Source: Kribbella antibiotica (GTDB taxonomy: Bacteria; Actinomycetota; Actinomycetes; Propionibacteriales; Kribbellaceae). From it: 47,641 nucleotides of DNA. The notes below the pieces were generated by a model. It was given only the letters and a program-made list of their open reading frames with translations, did no database searches and was not told where the DNA came from. The DNA lies in NCBI RefSeq assembly GCF_004349055.1, contig NZ_SMKX01000058.1, forward strand, positions 1 through 47,641. The letters run 5' to 3'. A program made the position numbers and the translations under genes. Position 1 is the stretch's first letter, and each line of letters starts with the position of its first letter. Positions 23,811 to 31,128 of the stretch are shown in pieces.

Positions 23811-24813
23811 GGGCTCGAGCAAGGCCAAGGGGCGCCCGGCCCAGGCCAAGGGCAAGGCCGATCGGCCGGCGCCCGCGCCTGCACCCACCCAGCAGCCGAC
23901 CGGATTCAAGTCCGGCTTCGCGTGCTTCGTGGGCCGCCCCAACGCCGGTAAGTCGACGCTCACCAACGCCCTCGTCGGCCAGAAGATCGTCATCACCTCG
24001 TCGAAGCCGCAGACCACGCGGCACGCCGTACGGGGCATTGTGCACCGGCCGGATTCGCAGCTGATCCTGGTCGACACCCCCGGTCTGCACAAGCCGCGCA
24101 CCCTGCTCGGTCAACGACTGAATGACCTGGTCAAGAGCACCTGGGCCGAGGTCGACGTGATCGGCATCTGCCTGCCGGCCAGCGACAAGATCGGCCCGGG
24201 CGACCGCTTCCTGGTCGCCGAGGCGGCCAAGGTCGCCAAGACCCCGAAGGTCGCGCTCGCCACCAAGGCGGATCTGGTCGAGCCCGAGCGGATGCTCGAG
24301 CACCTGACCCAGATCCAGGAGCTGGGGGAGGCGGCTGGGATCGAATGGGCCGCGATCATCCCGGTGTCGGCGACGTCCGGCTTCCAGGTCGACCTGGTCA
24401 CCGACGAGCTGATCCAGCTGCTGCCCGACGGTTTCGCGCTCTACCCGGACGGCGACATCACCGACGAGCCGGAGGAGACCCTGGTCGCGGAGCTGATTCG
24501 CGAGGCCGCGCTGGAGGGCGTTCGCGACGAGCTGCCGCACTCGATCGCCGTCACCATCGACGAGATGGGCCTGCGCGAGGACCGTCCCGAGGACAAGCCG
24601 CTGCTCGACATCTACGCGAACATCTACCTCGAGCGCGACAGCCAGAAGGGCATCGTGATCGGCCACAAGGGCGCCCGCCTGCGCGAGGTCGGTGCTGAGG
24701 CGCGCCGCCAGATCGAGGCGCTGCTCGGGACGCCGGTCTATCTCGACCTGCACGTGAAGATCGCCAAGAACTGGCAGACCGACGCCAAGCACCTGCGCAA
24801 GCTGGGATTCTGA
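23794..24813 (+). CDS. era: Era, ribosome-associated GTPase
   Basis: 339 aa. A Lys/Pro/Ala-rich N-terminal extension of about 38 residues precedes the GTPase domain. G1 is GRPNAGKS (47-54), the switch region is QTTRHAVRGI, G3 is DTPG (94-97), and G4 is TKAD. A KH domain with GIVIGHKGARLREVG closes the protein. Era binds the 3' end of 16S rRNA during 30S assembly. The overlap with the upstream gene indicates co-translation with the ybeY-phoH cluster. Its TGA is directly adjacent to the convergent TetR stop. Confidence 0.95.
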   Translation: MSSTPEGSSKAKGRPAQAKGKADRPAPAPAPTQQPTGFKSGFACFVGRPNAGKSTLTNALVGQKIVITSSKPQTTRHAVRGIVHRPDSQLILVDTPGLHKPRTLLGQRLNDLVKSTWAEVDVIGICLPASDKIGPGDRFLVAEAAKVAKTPKVALATKADLVEPERMLEHLTQIQELGEAAGIEWAAIIPVSATSGFQVDLVTDELIQLLPDGFALYPDGDITDEPEETLVAELIREAALEGVRDELPHSIAVTIDEMGLREDRPEDKPLLDIYANIYLERDSQKGIVIGHKGARLREVGAEARRQIEALLGTPVYLDLHVKIAKNWQTDAKHLRKLGF

Positions 24814-25395
24814 TCAGGTCACGCGTTCGCCCGGCGGGGTGAACGCGGCGAGCAAGGTCGCGGTGATGTAGCCCGCGGCCTCGCCCGAGCTGAGCCGGCC
24901 GGCCTGGATCTCACCCGCCGCGCCGTGCATCACGTTGTGCATCACGCTGACCAGCCAGGACACCGGCAGGTCCGAACGGAACACGCCCTCGGACCGTCCA
25001 CGCTCGAGCAGCTTCTCTACCCGTGCCATCGGGTCGGCGTGCAACTCACGCACGCGACCGGGCGGCAACGTGTCCAGGGCGGCAACCAGCAGAGCGGCGT
25101 ACCGGTCCACCAGGTGCCAGCTCGACTCGACGAGCCGGGCCAGCGCCTCGCGCGGGTCGCCGGTCAGGCCGACCTGGGACAGCGACTGTTCGCCCACCTC
25201 GATCGCGTGCACGAAGACCGCGTCGACCAGCTCCGCCCGCGAGGGGAAGTGACCGTACAGCGTCACTCGCCCGACCCCGGCCTCCTTCGCGATCTCCGAC
25301 GTACTCGCGGCCGGATTCCGGCTGAGGCACTCCGTCGCCGCGGCCAGGATCGCGGCGATGTTGCGCTGCGCGTCGGCCCGTTTGGTCACGCCCAT
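24814..25395 (-). CDS. TetR-family transcriptional regulator
   Basis: 193 aa. The N-terminal helix-turn-helix is TSEIAKEAGVGRVTLYGHF (about residues 31-50), with RAELVDAV after it. The C-terminal ligand domain is alpha-helical. It is divergent from an MFS drug exporter, with an 83-bp gap that holds two copies of an 18-bp inverted repeat. It most likely represses both genes until the exporter substrate binds. Confidence 0.94.
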   Translation of the reverse strand: MGVTKRADAQRNIAAILAAATECLSRNPAASTSEIAKEAGVGRVTLYGHFPSRAELVDAVFVHAIEVGEQSLSQVGLTGDPREALARLVESSWHLVDRYAALLVAALDTLPPGRVRELHADPMARVEKLLERGRSEGVFRSDLPVSWLVSVMHNVMHGAAGEIQAGRLSSGEAAGYITATLLAAFTPPGERVT

Positions 25396-25407
25396 GCCCT
25401 CCTCTTG

Positions 25408-25425
25408 TCGAACACCACTGTTCGA
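25408..25425. promoter_or_regulatory. TetR operator copy 1
   Basis: TCGAACA-N4-TGTTCGA, perfect 7-bp arms. It overlaps the -35 position of the MFS promoter and lies 12 bp before the tetR start. Confidence 0.7.
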
Positions 25426-25439
25426 GTTACGGTATCAAA

Positions 25440-25445
25440 TATAAC
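25440..25445 (+). promoter_or_regulatory. -10 box of the MFS exporter gene, between the two operators
   Basis: TATAAC sits in an AT-rich patch that contrasts with its surroundings. The -35 position falls within operator 1, and operator 2 begins 1 nt downstream, so a bound repressor would cover the promoter. TATATT on the other strand (25438-25443) could serve tetR. Confidence 0.5.
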
Positions 25446-25463
25446 TCGTACAGCACTGTTCGA
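25446..25463. promoter_or_regulatory. TetR operator copy 2
   Basis: TCGTACA-N4-TGTTCGA, one mismatch against copy 1, centred 38 bp away from it and 16 bp before the MFS start codon. Confidence 0.65.
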
Positions 25464-25478
25464 TTTGAGGAAGGAATC

Positions 25479-26861
25479 ATGACCGAACCCAACCCGCTGC
25501 GGTGGCGACTCCTGGGGCTGCTCGCCGTCGCGCAGTTCATGCTGATCCTCGATGTCACCGTGGTGGCGATCGCGCTGCCCACGATCGAGACCGACCTCGG
25601 CCTGCGCCGGGAAACCCTGACCTGGGTGGTGAGCGCGTACACGCTGATGTTCGGCGGCCTGATGTTGCTCGGCGGCCGGGCGGCCGACCTGTTCGGCTCC
25701 CGGCGGGTCGTCCTGACCGGCCTGCTGATTTTCACCGCGGCATCGCTCGCCACCGGCCTGGCCGACGGCCCCGAGTTGCTGATCGCCGGGCGGATCGCGC
25801 AGGGCGTCGGCGCCGCGATCCTGTCCCCGGCCGCGCTTTCGGTCGTCACCAAGACCTTCGACGGCAAGGAGCGCAACAAGGCCCTCGGCATCTGGTCCGC
25901 GATGGGCGGTGCGGGTTCGGCCATCGGCGTACTGCTCGGTGGCGTGCTCACCGCCGGCCCCGGCTGGCCGTGGGTCTTCTACGTCAACGTGCCGATCGGT
26001 CTGATCGTTTTCGCGCTGCTGCTCCGGATGCTGCCGGCCGATCGCCCGGGCACCCAGCAGGGCCGCCTCGACGTACCGGGTGCGTTGCTCGTCACGGCCG
26101 GGACCGGCGCTGCAATCTACGCGTTGGTCAACGCCGGTGACCGTGGCTGGCTGTCCGCCGCCACGCTCGGCACACTCGGCGGCGCGATCGTCCTGTACGG
26201 CGTCTTCGCCGCGGTGCAGCGGTCGGTCCGGTCACCGTTGATGGACCTGCGCATCCTCACCCGCCGCACCGTCGCAGCAGGTGCCTTCATGATCCTTGTC
26301 GCGACCGCGCTGATGATCGCGATGTTCTTCCTCGGCTCGTTCTACCTCCAGCACTTCCAGCAGTACGGCGCCCTGCGCACCGGCCTGCTGTTCCTCCCGG
26401 TCGCGGTTGCCGCGATTGTCGGCGCGCAAGCCGCGGGCCGGCTGGTGGGAACGGCTGGTGCCAGGCTGGTCGCGACCGTCGGCTTCATGGTCGCCGCACT
26501 CGGACTGGCTGCTCCCGCGATCTGGGATGGTGCTGCGGTGATCGTGATCGGCATGACGGTGGGGACGATCGGGGTCGGAGCGGCATTCGTCGCCGCGTCG
26601 ACGACGACGTTCGCCCAGGTCGACTACCGCGAGGCCGGGCTGGCGTCCGGGATCCTGAGCACCTTCCACGAGTTCGGCGCCTCCCTCGGCGTTGCCGTGG
26701 TGTCCAGCGTGGCGGCGGCCAGTCTGGCCGGGACGGTGAGTACCGGGTTCGCTCGCGGGTTCACGTTCGCCGCAATCACCGCCGTGGTGGCGGCTGTTCT
26801 CGCGCTGGTCGTCGTACCGGCGTTGAAGCCTGCGGCCGGAGAGGTGCACAGTGCCCACTGA
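25479..26861 (+). CDS. MFS transporter, DHA2-type drug exporter
   Basis: 460 aa with about 14 hydrophobic segments. Family motifs include LDVTVVAIALPTIETDL in the first segment, the loop 2-3 motif LLGGRAADLFGSRR, and the motif C-like GGVLTAGPGWPWVFYVNVP. DHA2 exporters use the proton gradient to expel hydrophobic compounds or antibiotics. The divergent TetR gene and paired operators point to substrate-induced expression. AAGGAA precedes the ATG. Its stop overlaps the start of a GNAT remnant. Confidence 0.93.
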   Translation: MTEPNPLRWRLLGLLAVAQFMLILDVTVVAIALPTIETDLGLRRETLTWVVSAYTLMFGGLMLLGGRAADLFGSRRVVLTGLLIFTAASLATGLADGPELLIAGRIAQGVGAAILSPAALSVVTKTFDGKERNKALGIWSAMGGAGSAIGVLLGGVLTAGPGWPWVFYVNVPIGLIVFALLLRMLPADRPGTQQGRLDVPGALLVTAGTGAAIYALVNAGDRGWLSAATLGTLGGAIVLYGVFAAVQRSVRSPLMDLRILTRRTVAAGAFMILVATALMIAMFFLGSFYLQHFQQYGALRTGLLFLPVAVAAIVGAQAAGRLVGTAGARLVATVGFMVAALGLAAPAIWDGAAVIVIGMTVGTIGVGAAFVAASTTTFAQVDYREAGLASGILSTFHEFGASLGVAVVSSVAAASLAGTVSTGFARGFTFAAITAVVAAVLALVVVPALKPAAGEVHSAH

Positions 26862-26919
26862 GATCAGGCGAGCCGCGGTGGCGGACGCCGACACCGTGCT
26901 GACGCTGCTGCTGGAGCCG
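26851..26919 (+). pseudogene. Truncated GNAT N-terminus
   Basis: From GTG 26851, which overlaps the MFS stop, the frame reads PTEIRRAAVADADTVLTLLLE, a typical opening of a GNAT domain. After about 23 residues the similarity ends. The frame then runs out of phase through the next gene until 27168. This looks like the remains of a gene that followed the exporter and was lost by deletion. Confidence 0.5.
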
Positions 26920-26926
26920 ATATTCT
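26899..26926 (+). promoter_or_regulatory. Possible promoter of the GNAT gene at 26963
   Basis: CTGACG (26899-26904), 16 nt, TATTCT (26921-26926), about 36 bp before the ATG. It lies within and just after the GNAT remnant. Confidence 0.35.
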
Positions 26927-26962
26927 TGGGCGTCCAGCCAACACCCGCGCAAGGAGCCCTGC

Positions 26963-27640
26963 ATGTCGGCACCGGAGCTGCTCTACCCGGGCTACGCCGC
27001 CCTGACCGGGCCCAACGCGGCTTTCGCGGAGTCCCGCGGGAACGTCGTCCGCTATCTGCCCGAGGTGGCGCCGTTCCTGGCGCTCCCTCCGGAGCCGACC
27101 GAGCAGGACTGGGCCGACGCGGCCACCCTGCTCGGCCCCGGTACGACGGGCGCGATCATGAGCCCTGACTTCGTGCTGCCGGAGTCGTTCAAGCTGGATC
27201 AGCAGTTCGACCTGGTCCAGTTCGTGGCGCCCGAGGGGCTGGCTGCGGCTGACGACGAGGCCGTCGCGCTGACAGCAGACGACGTACCGGAGATGGTCGC
27301 CCTGGTCGCACTGACCGACCCGGGGCCGTTCCGCACCCGCACGATCGAGCTCGGCCCGTACCTCGGCATCCGCCGCAACGGCGAGCTGATCGCGATGGCC
27401 GGCGTCCGGCAGACACTTCCGTCGTACGCCGAGATCAGCGCGGTCTGCACGCATCCCGACCACCGTGGCCAGGGTCTTGCCCGCCGGCTGATCCGGGCGA
27501 TCGCGGGAGAAATCACCGCGACCGGCCGGACCCCGTTCCTGCACACGGGCGGCACGAATGTCACCGCCCAGCGCCTCTACACCGCGATGGGCTTCACCGT
27601 CAGCAACCGCATGAAGGTCACCATCATCGAGGCGGTCTGA
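26963..27640 (+). CDS. GNAT-family N-acetyltransferase (FR47-like)
   Basis: 225 aa. The N-terminal half is poorly conserved. The acetyl-CoA binding region comprises AEISAVCTHPDHRGQGLAR (motif A, with R/QxxGxG/A as RGQGLA at about 170) and the closing AQRLYTAMGFTVSNRMKV. The acceptor is unknown. AAGGAG precedes the ATG by 8 nt. It is convergent with the tandem GNAT gene, with a single base between stops. Confidence 0.88.
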   Translation: MSAPELLYPGYAALTGPNAAFAESRGNVVRYLPEVAPFLALPPEPTEQDWADAATLLGPGTTGAIMSPDFVLPESFKLDQQFDLVQFVAPEGLAAADDEAVALTADDVPEMVALVALTDPGPFRTRTIELGPYLGIRRNGELIAMAGVRQTLPSYAEISAVCTHPDHRGQGLARRLIRAIAGEITATGRTPFLHTGGTNVTAQRLYTAMGFTVSNRMKVTIIEAV

Positions 27641-27641
27641 G

Positions 27642-28631
27642 CTACAGCTTCTTCTGGTAGTCGAAGTCGCGCGCGATGATGCGGTAGTTCAGTTGCTCGT
27701 TGATGCCGATCATGTGGTTGTTGGACTCCGCGTTCCAGGTGTCGATCGACTTCACCTCGGGAGCGGACTCGCGCAGCCACAGCAGTAGGTCGGCCTTCAC
27801 CAGGGCGCCGAGCCGGTGGCCGCGGTGGTCGCGAGACACTGCGGTGTCGTGCTGCCAGGCGATCCACGGCCGCTCGCCGTCGACCGCGATCAGGGTGTGG
27901 CCGGCGAGCTTGCCGGTCGCCTTCTCGCGAGCGACCACCCGGTACGTCGTCATGTCGCTGCTGCGCTGAGCCTCTTCGTAGTCGCGCAGCCGCTGCGTGC
28001 TGTAGACGTCGTCCTCGATGTCGAGGTCGTCGGTCGGCGCATCGTTGATCGACTCGGTCACCGCGACCATGTCCTCGAGCATTTCCTCCGGCAGGGCACC
28101 GTTGAGCCGAAGCAGCTCGTAGCCGGTCGACGCCTCGGCGGCCTTGTCATACAGAGCCTGTACGACGTCCCAGTCCAGACCAGTCAGGTCTTGGCGGCGC
28201 TGAACCTCGATCGCCTTGCGCTCGTAGCCGTGTTTGGCGGCGAACGCCTCGCAGGCCACGGACTCGTGTGCTCCGGAACCGACGGTGTCCTTACCCGCGT
28301 CGGCGGCCAGCTTCTCGAAGTACTGGACCAGCTCCGAGCCGATGCCCCGGCGGCGATGGTCGGGATGGACTTCGACGCCGAACCAGCCCTGGTTGAGGTT
28401 CTCCCACTTGGGCCAGTGCACGTTCAGCATGCCGATCAGGGTGCCGTCGGCGTCCCGCGCCAGGTACTCGTGACTGGGGTTCAGGTCCCAGCCGTAGCGC
28501 AGCCCGTTCGCCACGCCCTTGGGGGTCGGCAGGATCTGCTCGGGGCTGTCGACCTTCGCGACAGCGGTCAGCAGCGCGACGACCTCGATACAGCCGGCTT
28601 CGTCGTCCGGCGAAAGTCTGGTGATGTCCAC
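27642..28631 (-). CDS. Tandem GNAT acetyltransferase
   Basis: 329 aa with two GNAT domains. The first has VHPDHRRRGIGSELV at about residues 87-101. The second has SRDHRGHRLGALVKADLL near 268-285, with the family ending WNAESNNHMIGINEQLNY. Paired GNAT folds like this occur in actinobacterial mycothiol synthase relatives and antibiotic-modifying enzymes, but the specific features of MshD are not obvious. Substrate unknown. Confidence 0.88.
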   Translation of the reverse strand: MDITRLSPDDEAGCIEVVALLTAVAKVDSPEQILPTPKGVANGLRYGWDLNPSHEYLARDADGTLIGMLNVHWPKWENLNQGWFGVEVHPDHRRRGIGSELVQYFEKLAADAGKDTVGSGAHESVACEAFAAKHGYERKAIEVQRRQDLTGLDWDVVQALYDKAAEASTGYELLRLNGALPEEMLEDMVAVTESINDAPTDDLDIEDDVYSTQRLRDYEEAQRSSDMTTYRVVAREKATGKLAGHTLIAVDGERPWIAWQHDTAVSRDHRGHRLGALVKADLLLWLRESAPEVKSIDTWNAESNNHMIGINEQLNYRIIARDFDYQKKL

Positions 28632-28691
28632 ACCCCCCAGACTGACGCCCGCGTCCCGGCCGCGCGACCGATTTATTTCCGATCTTTTCCT

Positions 28692-29108
28692 TCAGTTGGG
28701 TGTCGGCATCCCGTAGGCGTGTTCGACGGTCATCGAGAACAGCAGACGCTTGTCCTGCACCATCACGGCGCGGTACTCGTCCCAGTCCGGGTGCTCGCCC
28801 GATCCCTTGCGGTAGTAGTCGACGAGCTCGTCGACCGTAGCGTCGTTCGGGTCGGCGGCAACCGGCGTGAGCTCGGCCTTGCCTTCCAAGACGATGTACG
28901 CGCGGCCGCCGTCCTCATTGATGTAGACGCTGGCCCGTGGATCGCGGCGCAGGTTCTTGGTCTTGACCCGGTCGTCGGTCATCGAGATGCGGACCTGTTC
29001 GCCGTCGTACACATAGGTGATGTTCGACAGTTGCGGCCGGCCGTCACGCTTGAGCGTGACGAGAACGCCGAGGCCGGTGGTGCCGATCCGTTCGAGAAGG
29101 GAAGTCAT
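28692..29108 (-). CDS. PPOX-class F420-dependent oxidoreductase
   Basis: 138 aa, a single split-barrel domain. GVLVTLKRDGRPQLSNI at residues 14-30, ISMTDDRVKTKNLRRDPR and the closing DKRLLFSMTVEHAYG are typical of Rv1155-like F420 or FMN proteins. The substrate is unknown. No Shine-Dalgarno is seen; TAGGCT ends 7 nt before the ATG, so translation may be leaderless. A perfect 14-bp palindrome lies in the promoter. Confidence 0.9.
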   Translation of the reverse strand: MTSLLERIGTTGLGVLVTLKRDGRPQLSNITYVYDGEQVRISMTDDRVKTKNLRRDPRASVYINEDGGRAYIVLEGKAELTPVAADPNDATVDELVDYYRKGSGEHPDWDEYRAVMVQDKRLLFSMTVEHAYGMPTPN

Positions 29109-29115
29109 ATCGAGA

Positions 29116-29121
29116 AGCCTA
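29116..29121 (-). promoter_or_regulatory. Leaderless -10 box of the PPOX gene
   Basis: TAGGCT on the minus strand, 7 nt, then ATG at 29108. It lies just downstream of the palindrome at 29127-29140. Confidence 0.4.
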
Positions 29122-29126
29122 GATAC

Positions 29127-29140
29127 TCAAGTGCACTTGA
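29127..29140. promoter_or_regulatory. Operator-like perfect palindrome
   Basis: TCAAGTGCACTTGA is a perfect 14-bp palindrome 5 bp upstream of the PPOX -10 box, where a bound regulator would block or alter polymerase access. The motif resembles MarR/HxlR-type sites. No such regulator gene is adjacent. Confidence 0.5.
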
Positions 29141-29224
29141 AGGCAACCTGTCGCGGCGCGGTTCGTCACGCTCTGTGTCTCGCCGAGTGAGACCCCCGGT
29201 TCGACGGTCCGGGATGGTTGTGCA

Positions 29225-29230
29225 TAGACT
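29225..29230 (+). promoter_or_regulatory. -10 box of the leuA leader transcript
   Basis: TAGACT, with a weak TTCGAC (29200-29205) upstream at a long spacing. Transcription would begin only a few bases before the leader peptide ATG at 29241. Confidence 0.5.
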
Positions 29231-29240
29231 CGCGGACACT

Positions 29241-29285
29241 ATGCGGCACCAGCTTCTCCTCCTTCGCTGCCGCGGCGAGGCCTGA
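29241..29285 (+). CDS. leuA leader peptide
   Basis: A 14-codon frame, MRHQLLLLRCRGEA, with four leucine codons in a row (CTT CTC CTC CTT) followed by a stop inside the loop of the terminator hairpin. Leucine-rich leader peptides before leuA are known from actinobacteria. When leucyl-tRNA is short, a ribosome stalled on the leucine codons would cover the first arm of the terminator (from 29270) and let transcription continue into leuA. There is no Shine-Dalgarno, so the leader is probably read from the 5' end of the mRNA. Confidence 0.8.
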   Translation: MRHQLLLLRCRGEA

Positions 29286-29308
29286 TCAGGCCGGTTCCCT
29301 CGCCGCGG
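29270..29308 (+). terminator. Leu attenuator terminator hairpin
   Basis: CCGCGGCGAGG (29270-29280) pairs perfectly over 11 bp with 29298-29308 and is followed by GGTTTCGTCGTT. The loop holds the leader stop codon and a perfect 14-bp palindrome GGCCTGATCAGGCC. GCGGCA (29243-29248) can pair with TGCCGC (29268-29273), a competing stem that flanks the leucine codons and overlaps the terminator arm. Confidence 0.8.
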
Positions 29309-29371
29309 GGTTTCGTCGTTCGCCGGTCGTCTTCTTTACGACCCAGCTGACACATCTCCCGAGGAGAACCC

Positions 29372-31090
29372 GTGGCACCGCAGAACCAGCCTCAGCCTGT
29401 ACAGCAGCCTTCCGGCATGCCGATTCACCGCTACTCCGCGTTCCCGCCGATCGATCTGCCGGACCGCACCTGGCCGGCCAAGTCCGTCGCCAAGACGCCG
29501 CGCTGGCTGTCCACCGACCTCCGCGACGGCAACCAGGCGCTGGTCGAGCCGATGTCGCCGGCCCGCAAGCGCCGGATGTTCGACCTGCTGGTGAAGATGG
29601 GCTACAAGGAGATCGAGGTCGGTTTCCCGAGCGCCAGCCAGTACGACTTCGACTTCGTCCGCAGCCTGATCGAGGGCGACGCGATCCCGGACGACGTGAC
29701 GATCTCGGTGCTGACCCAGGCGCGCGAAGAGCTGATCGAGCGGACCGTGCAGTCGCTGCAGGGTTCGCCGAAGGCGACCATCCACCTGTACAACGCGACC
29801 GCGCCGCTGTTCCGCCGGGTCGTCTTCAATGTGGACAAGGCCGAGTGCCTGAACATCGCCGTCCGCGGTACCGAGACCGTGATGAAGTACGCCGACGACA
29901 TCCTCGGCGACTGCCAGTTCGGCTACCAGTACAGCCCGGAGATCTTCACGGGCACCGAGCTGCAGTTCGCGCTGGAGGTCTGCGAGGCCGTCAGCGACCA
30001 GTGGCAGCCGGCCGAGGGCCGCGAGATCATCCTGAACCTGCCGGCCACCGTCGAGATGTCCACCCCGAACGTGTACGCCGACCAGATCGAGTGGTTCGGC
30101 CGCAACCTGACCCGGCGTGAGTTCAGCACGATCAGCCTGCACCCCCACAACGACCGCGGTACGGCGGTCGCTGCCACCGAGCTGGCCCTGATGGCCGGCG
30201 GTGACCGGGTCGAGGGTTGTCTGTTCGGCCACGGTGAGCGGACCGGCAACGTCGACCTGGTGACGCTGGGCATGAACCTGTTCAGCCAGGGCATCGACCC
30301 GCAGATCGACTTCGCCGACATCGACGAGATCCGCCGTACGGTCGAGTACTGCACGCAGATGCGCGTTCCCGAACGCCAGCCGTACGCCGGTGACCTGGTC
30401 TACACCGCCTTCTCCGGATCGCACCAGGACGCGATCAAGAAGGGCCTGGAGGCCCTGGAGAAGCAGGCCGCCGCCGAGGGCATCCCGGTCCGCGACATCC
30501 ACTGGGAAGCGCCGTACCTGCCGATCGACCCGAAGGATGTCGGCCGGTCGTACGAGGCCGTCATCCGGGTCAACTCGCAGTCCGGCAAGGGCGGCATCGC
30601 CTACATGATGAAGTCCGAGCACCGCCTCGACCTGCCGCGCCGCCTGCAGATCGAGTTCAGCCGCGTCGTCCAGCAGTTCACCGACGCCGAGGGCGGCGAG
30701 GTCGGCCCCCAGCAGCTGTGGGACATCTTCGCGGCCGAATACCTGACCCCCGGCAAGCTGTCGCTGCTGACCGTCAACTCCACCTCCGGCGAGGGCGTCA
30801 GCGACCACCTCGGCGTACAGGTCTACTCCAACGGCGTCCCCCACGAGCTGACCGGCGAGGGCAACGGCCCAGTGTCCGCGTTCGTCGACGCCATCAAGCC
30901 CCTGAAGTACGACGTACGGGTGCTGGACTACCACGAGCACGCTCTCTCAGCCGGCGGCGACGCCCTGGCCGCCGCCTACGTCGAGTGCGAGGTAGGCGAC
31001 GACGTCTTCTGGGGCGTAGGCCGCGACGCCAACATCCTCACCGCGTCGCTGAAGGCGGTCGTCTCCGCGATCAACCGCGCCACGCGCTAA
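29372..31090 (+). CDS. leuA: LeuA, 2-isopropylmalate synthase
   Basis: 572 aa. It catalyses the first committed step of leucine synthesis, condensing acetyl-CoA with 2-oxoisovalerate. The TIM barrel has the LSTDLRDGNQALVEPM start (Arg-Asp of the metal site) and the metal ligands in LHPHNDRGTAVA. The C-terminal regulatory domain (from about residue 430) is the usual leucine-binding fold. The length and DLRDGNQAL motif fit the long actinobacterial type. It starts at GTG 29372 behind GAGGAG, and is preceded by the leucine attenuator. A perfect 14-bp hairpin follows the stop. Confidence 0.96.
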   Translation: MAPQNQPQPVQQPSGMPIHRYSAFPPIDLPDRTWPAKSVAKTPRWLSTDLRDGNQALVEPMSPARKRRMFDLLVKMGYKEIEVGFPSASQYDFDFVRSLIEGDAIPDDVTISVLTQAREELIERTVQSLQGSPKATIHLYNATAPLFRRVVFNVDKAECLNIAVRGTETVMKYADDILGDCQFGYQYSPEIFTGTELQFALEVCEAVSDQWQPAEGREIILNLPATVEMSTPNVYADQIEWFGRNLTRREFSTISLHPHNDRGTAVAATELALMAGGDRVEGCLFGHGERTGNVDLVTLGMNLFSQGIDPQIDFADIDEIRRTVEYCTQMRVPERQPYAGDLVYTAFSGSHQDAIKKGLEALEKQAAAEGIPVRDIHWEAPYLPIDPKDVGRSYEAVIRVNSQSGKGGIAYMMKSEHRLDLPRRLQIEFSRVVQQFTDAEGGEVGPQQLWDIFAAEYLTPGKLSLLTVNSTSGEGVSDHLGVQVYSNGVPHELTGEGNGPVSAFVDAIKPLKYDVRVLDYHEHALSAGGDALAAAYVECEVGDDVFWGVGRDANILTASLKAVVSAINRATR

Positions 31091-31096
31091 GGATCC

Positions 31097-31128
31097 GAGC
31101 CGACCATACCTCAAGGTATGGTCGGCTC
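31097..31128. terminator. Perfect 14-bp inverted repeat between leuA and the next ATG
   Basis: GAGCCGACCATACC (31097-31110) pairs perfectly with 31115-31128 around a TCAA loop. It lies 6 nt after the leuA stop and ends exactly at the next ATG (31129). It can end leuA transcription, but its second arm also contains a TATGGT -10-like box 6 nt before the ATG, so it could equally be an operator. Confidence 0.65.
31117..31122 (+). promoter_or_regulatory. Leaderless -10 box inside the inverted repeat
   Basis: TATGGT, then CGGCTC, then ATG 31129. The gene has no Shine-Dalgarno, since the repeat arm occupies that space. No clear -35 box. Confidence 0.4.
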
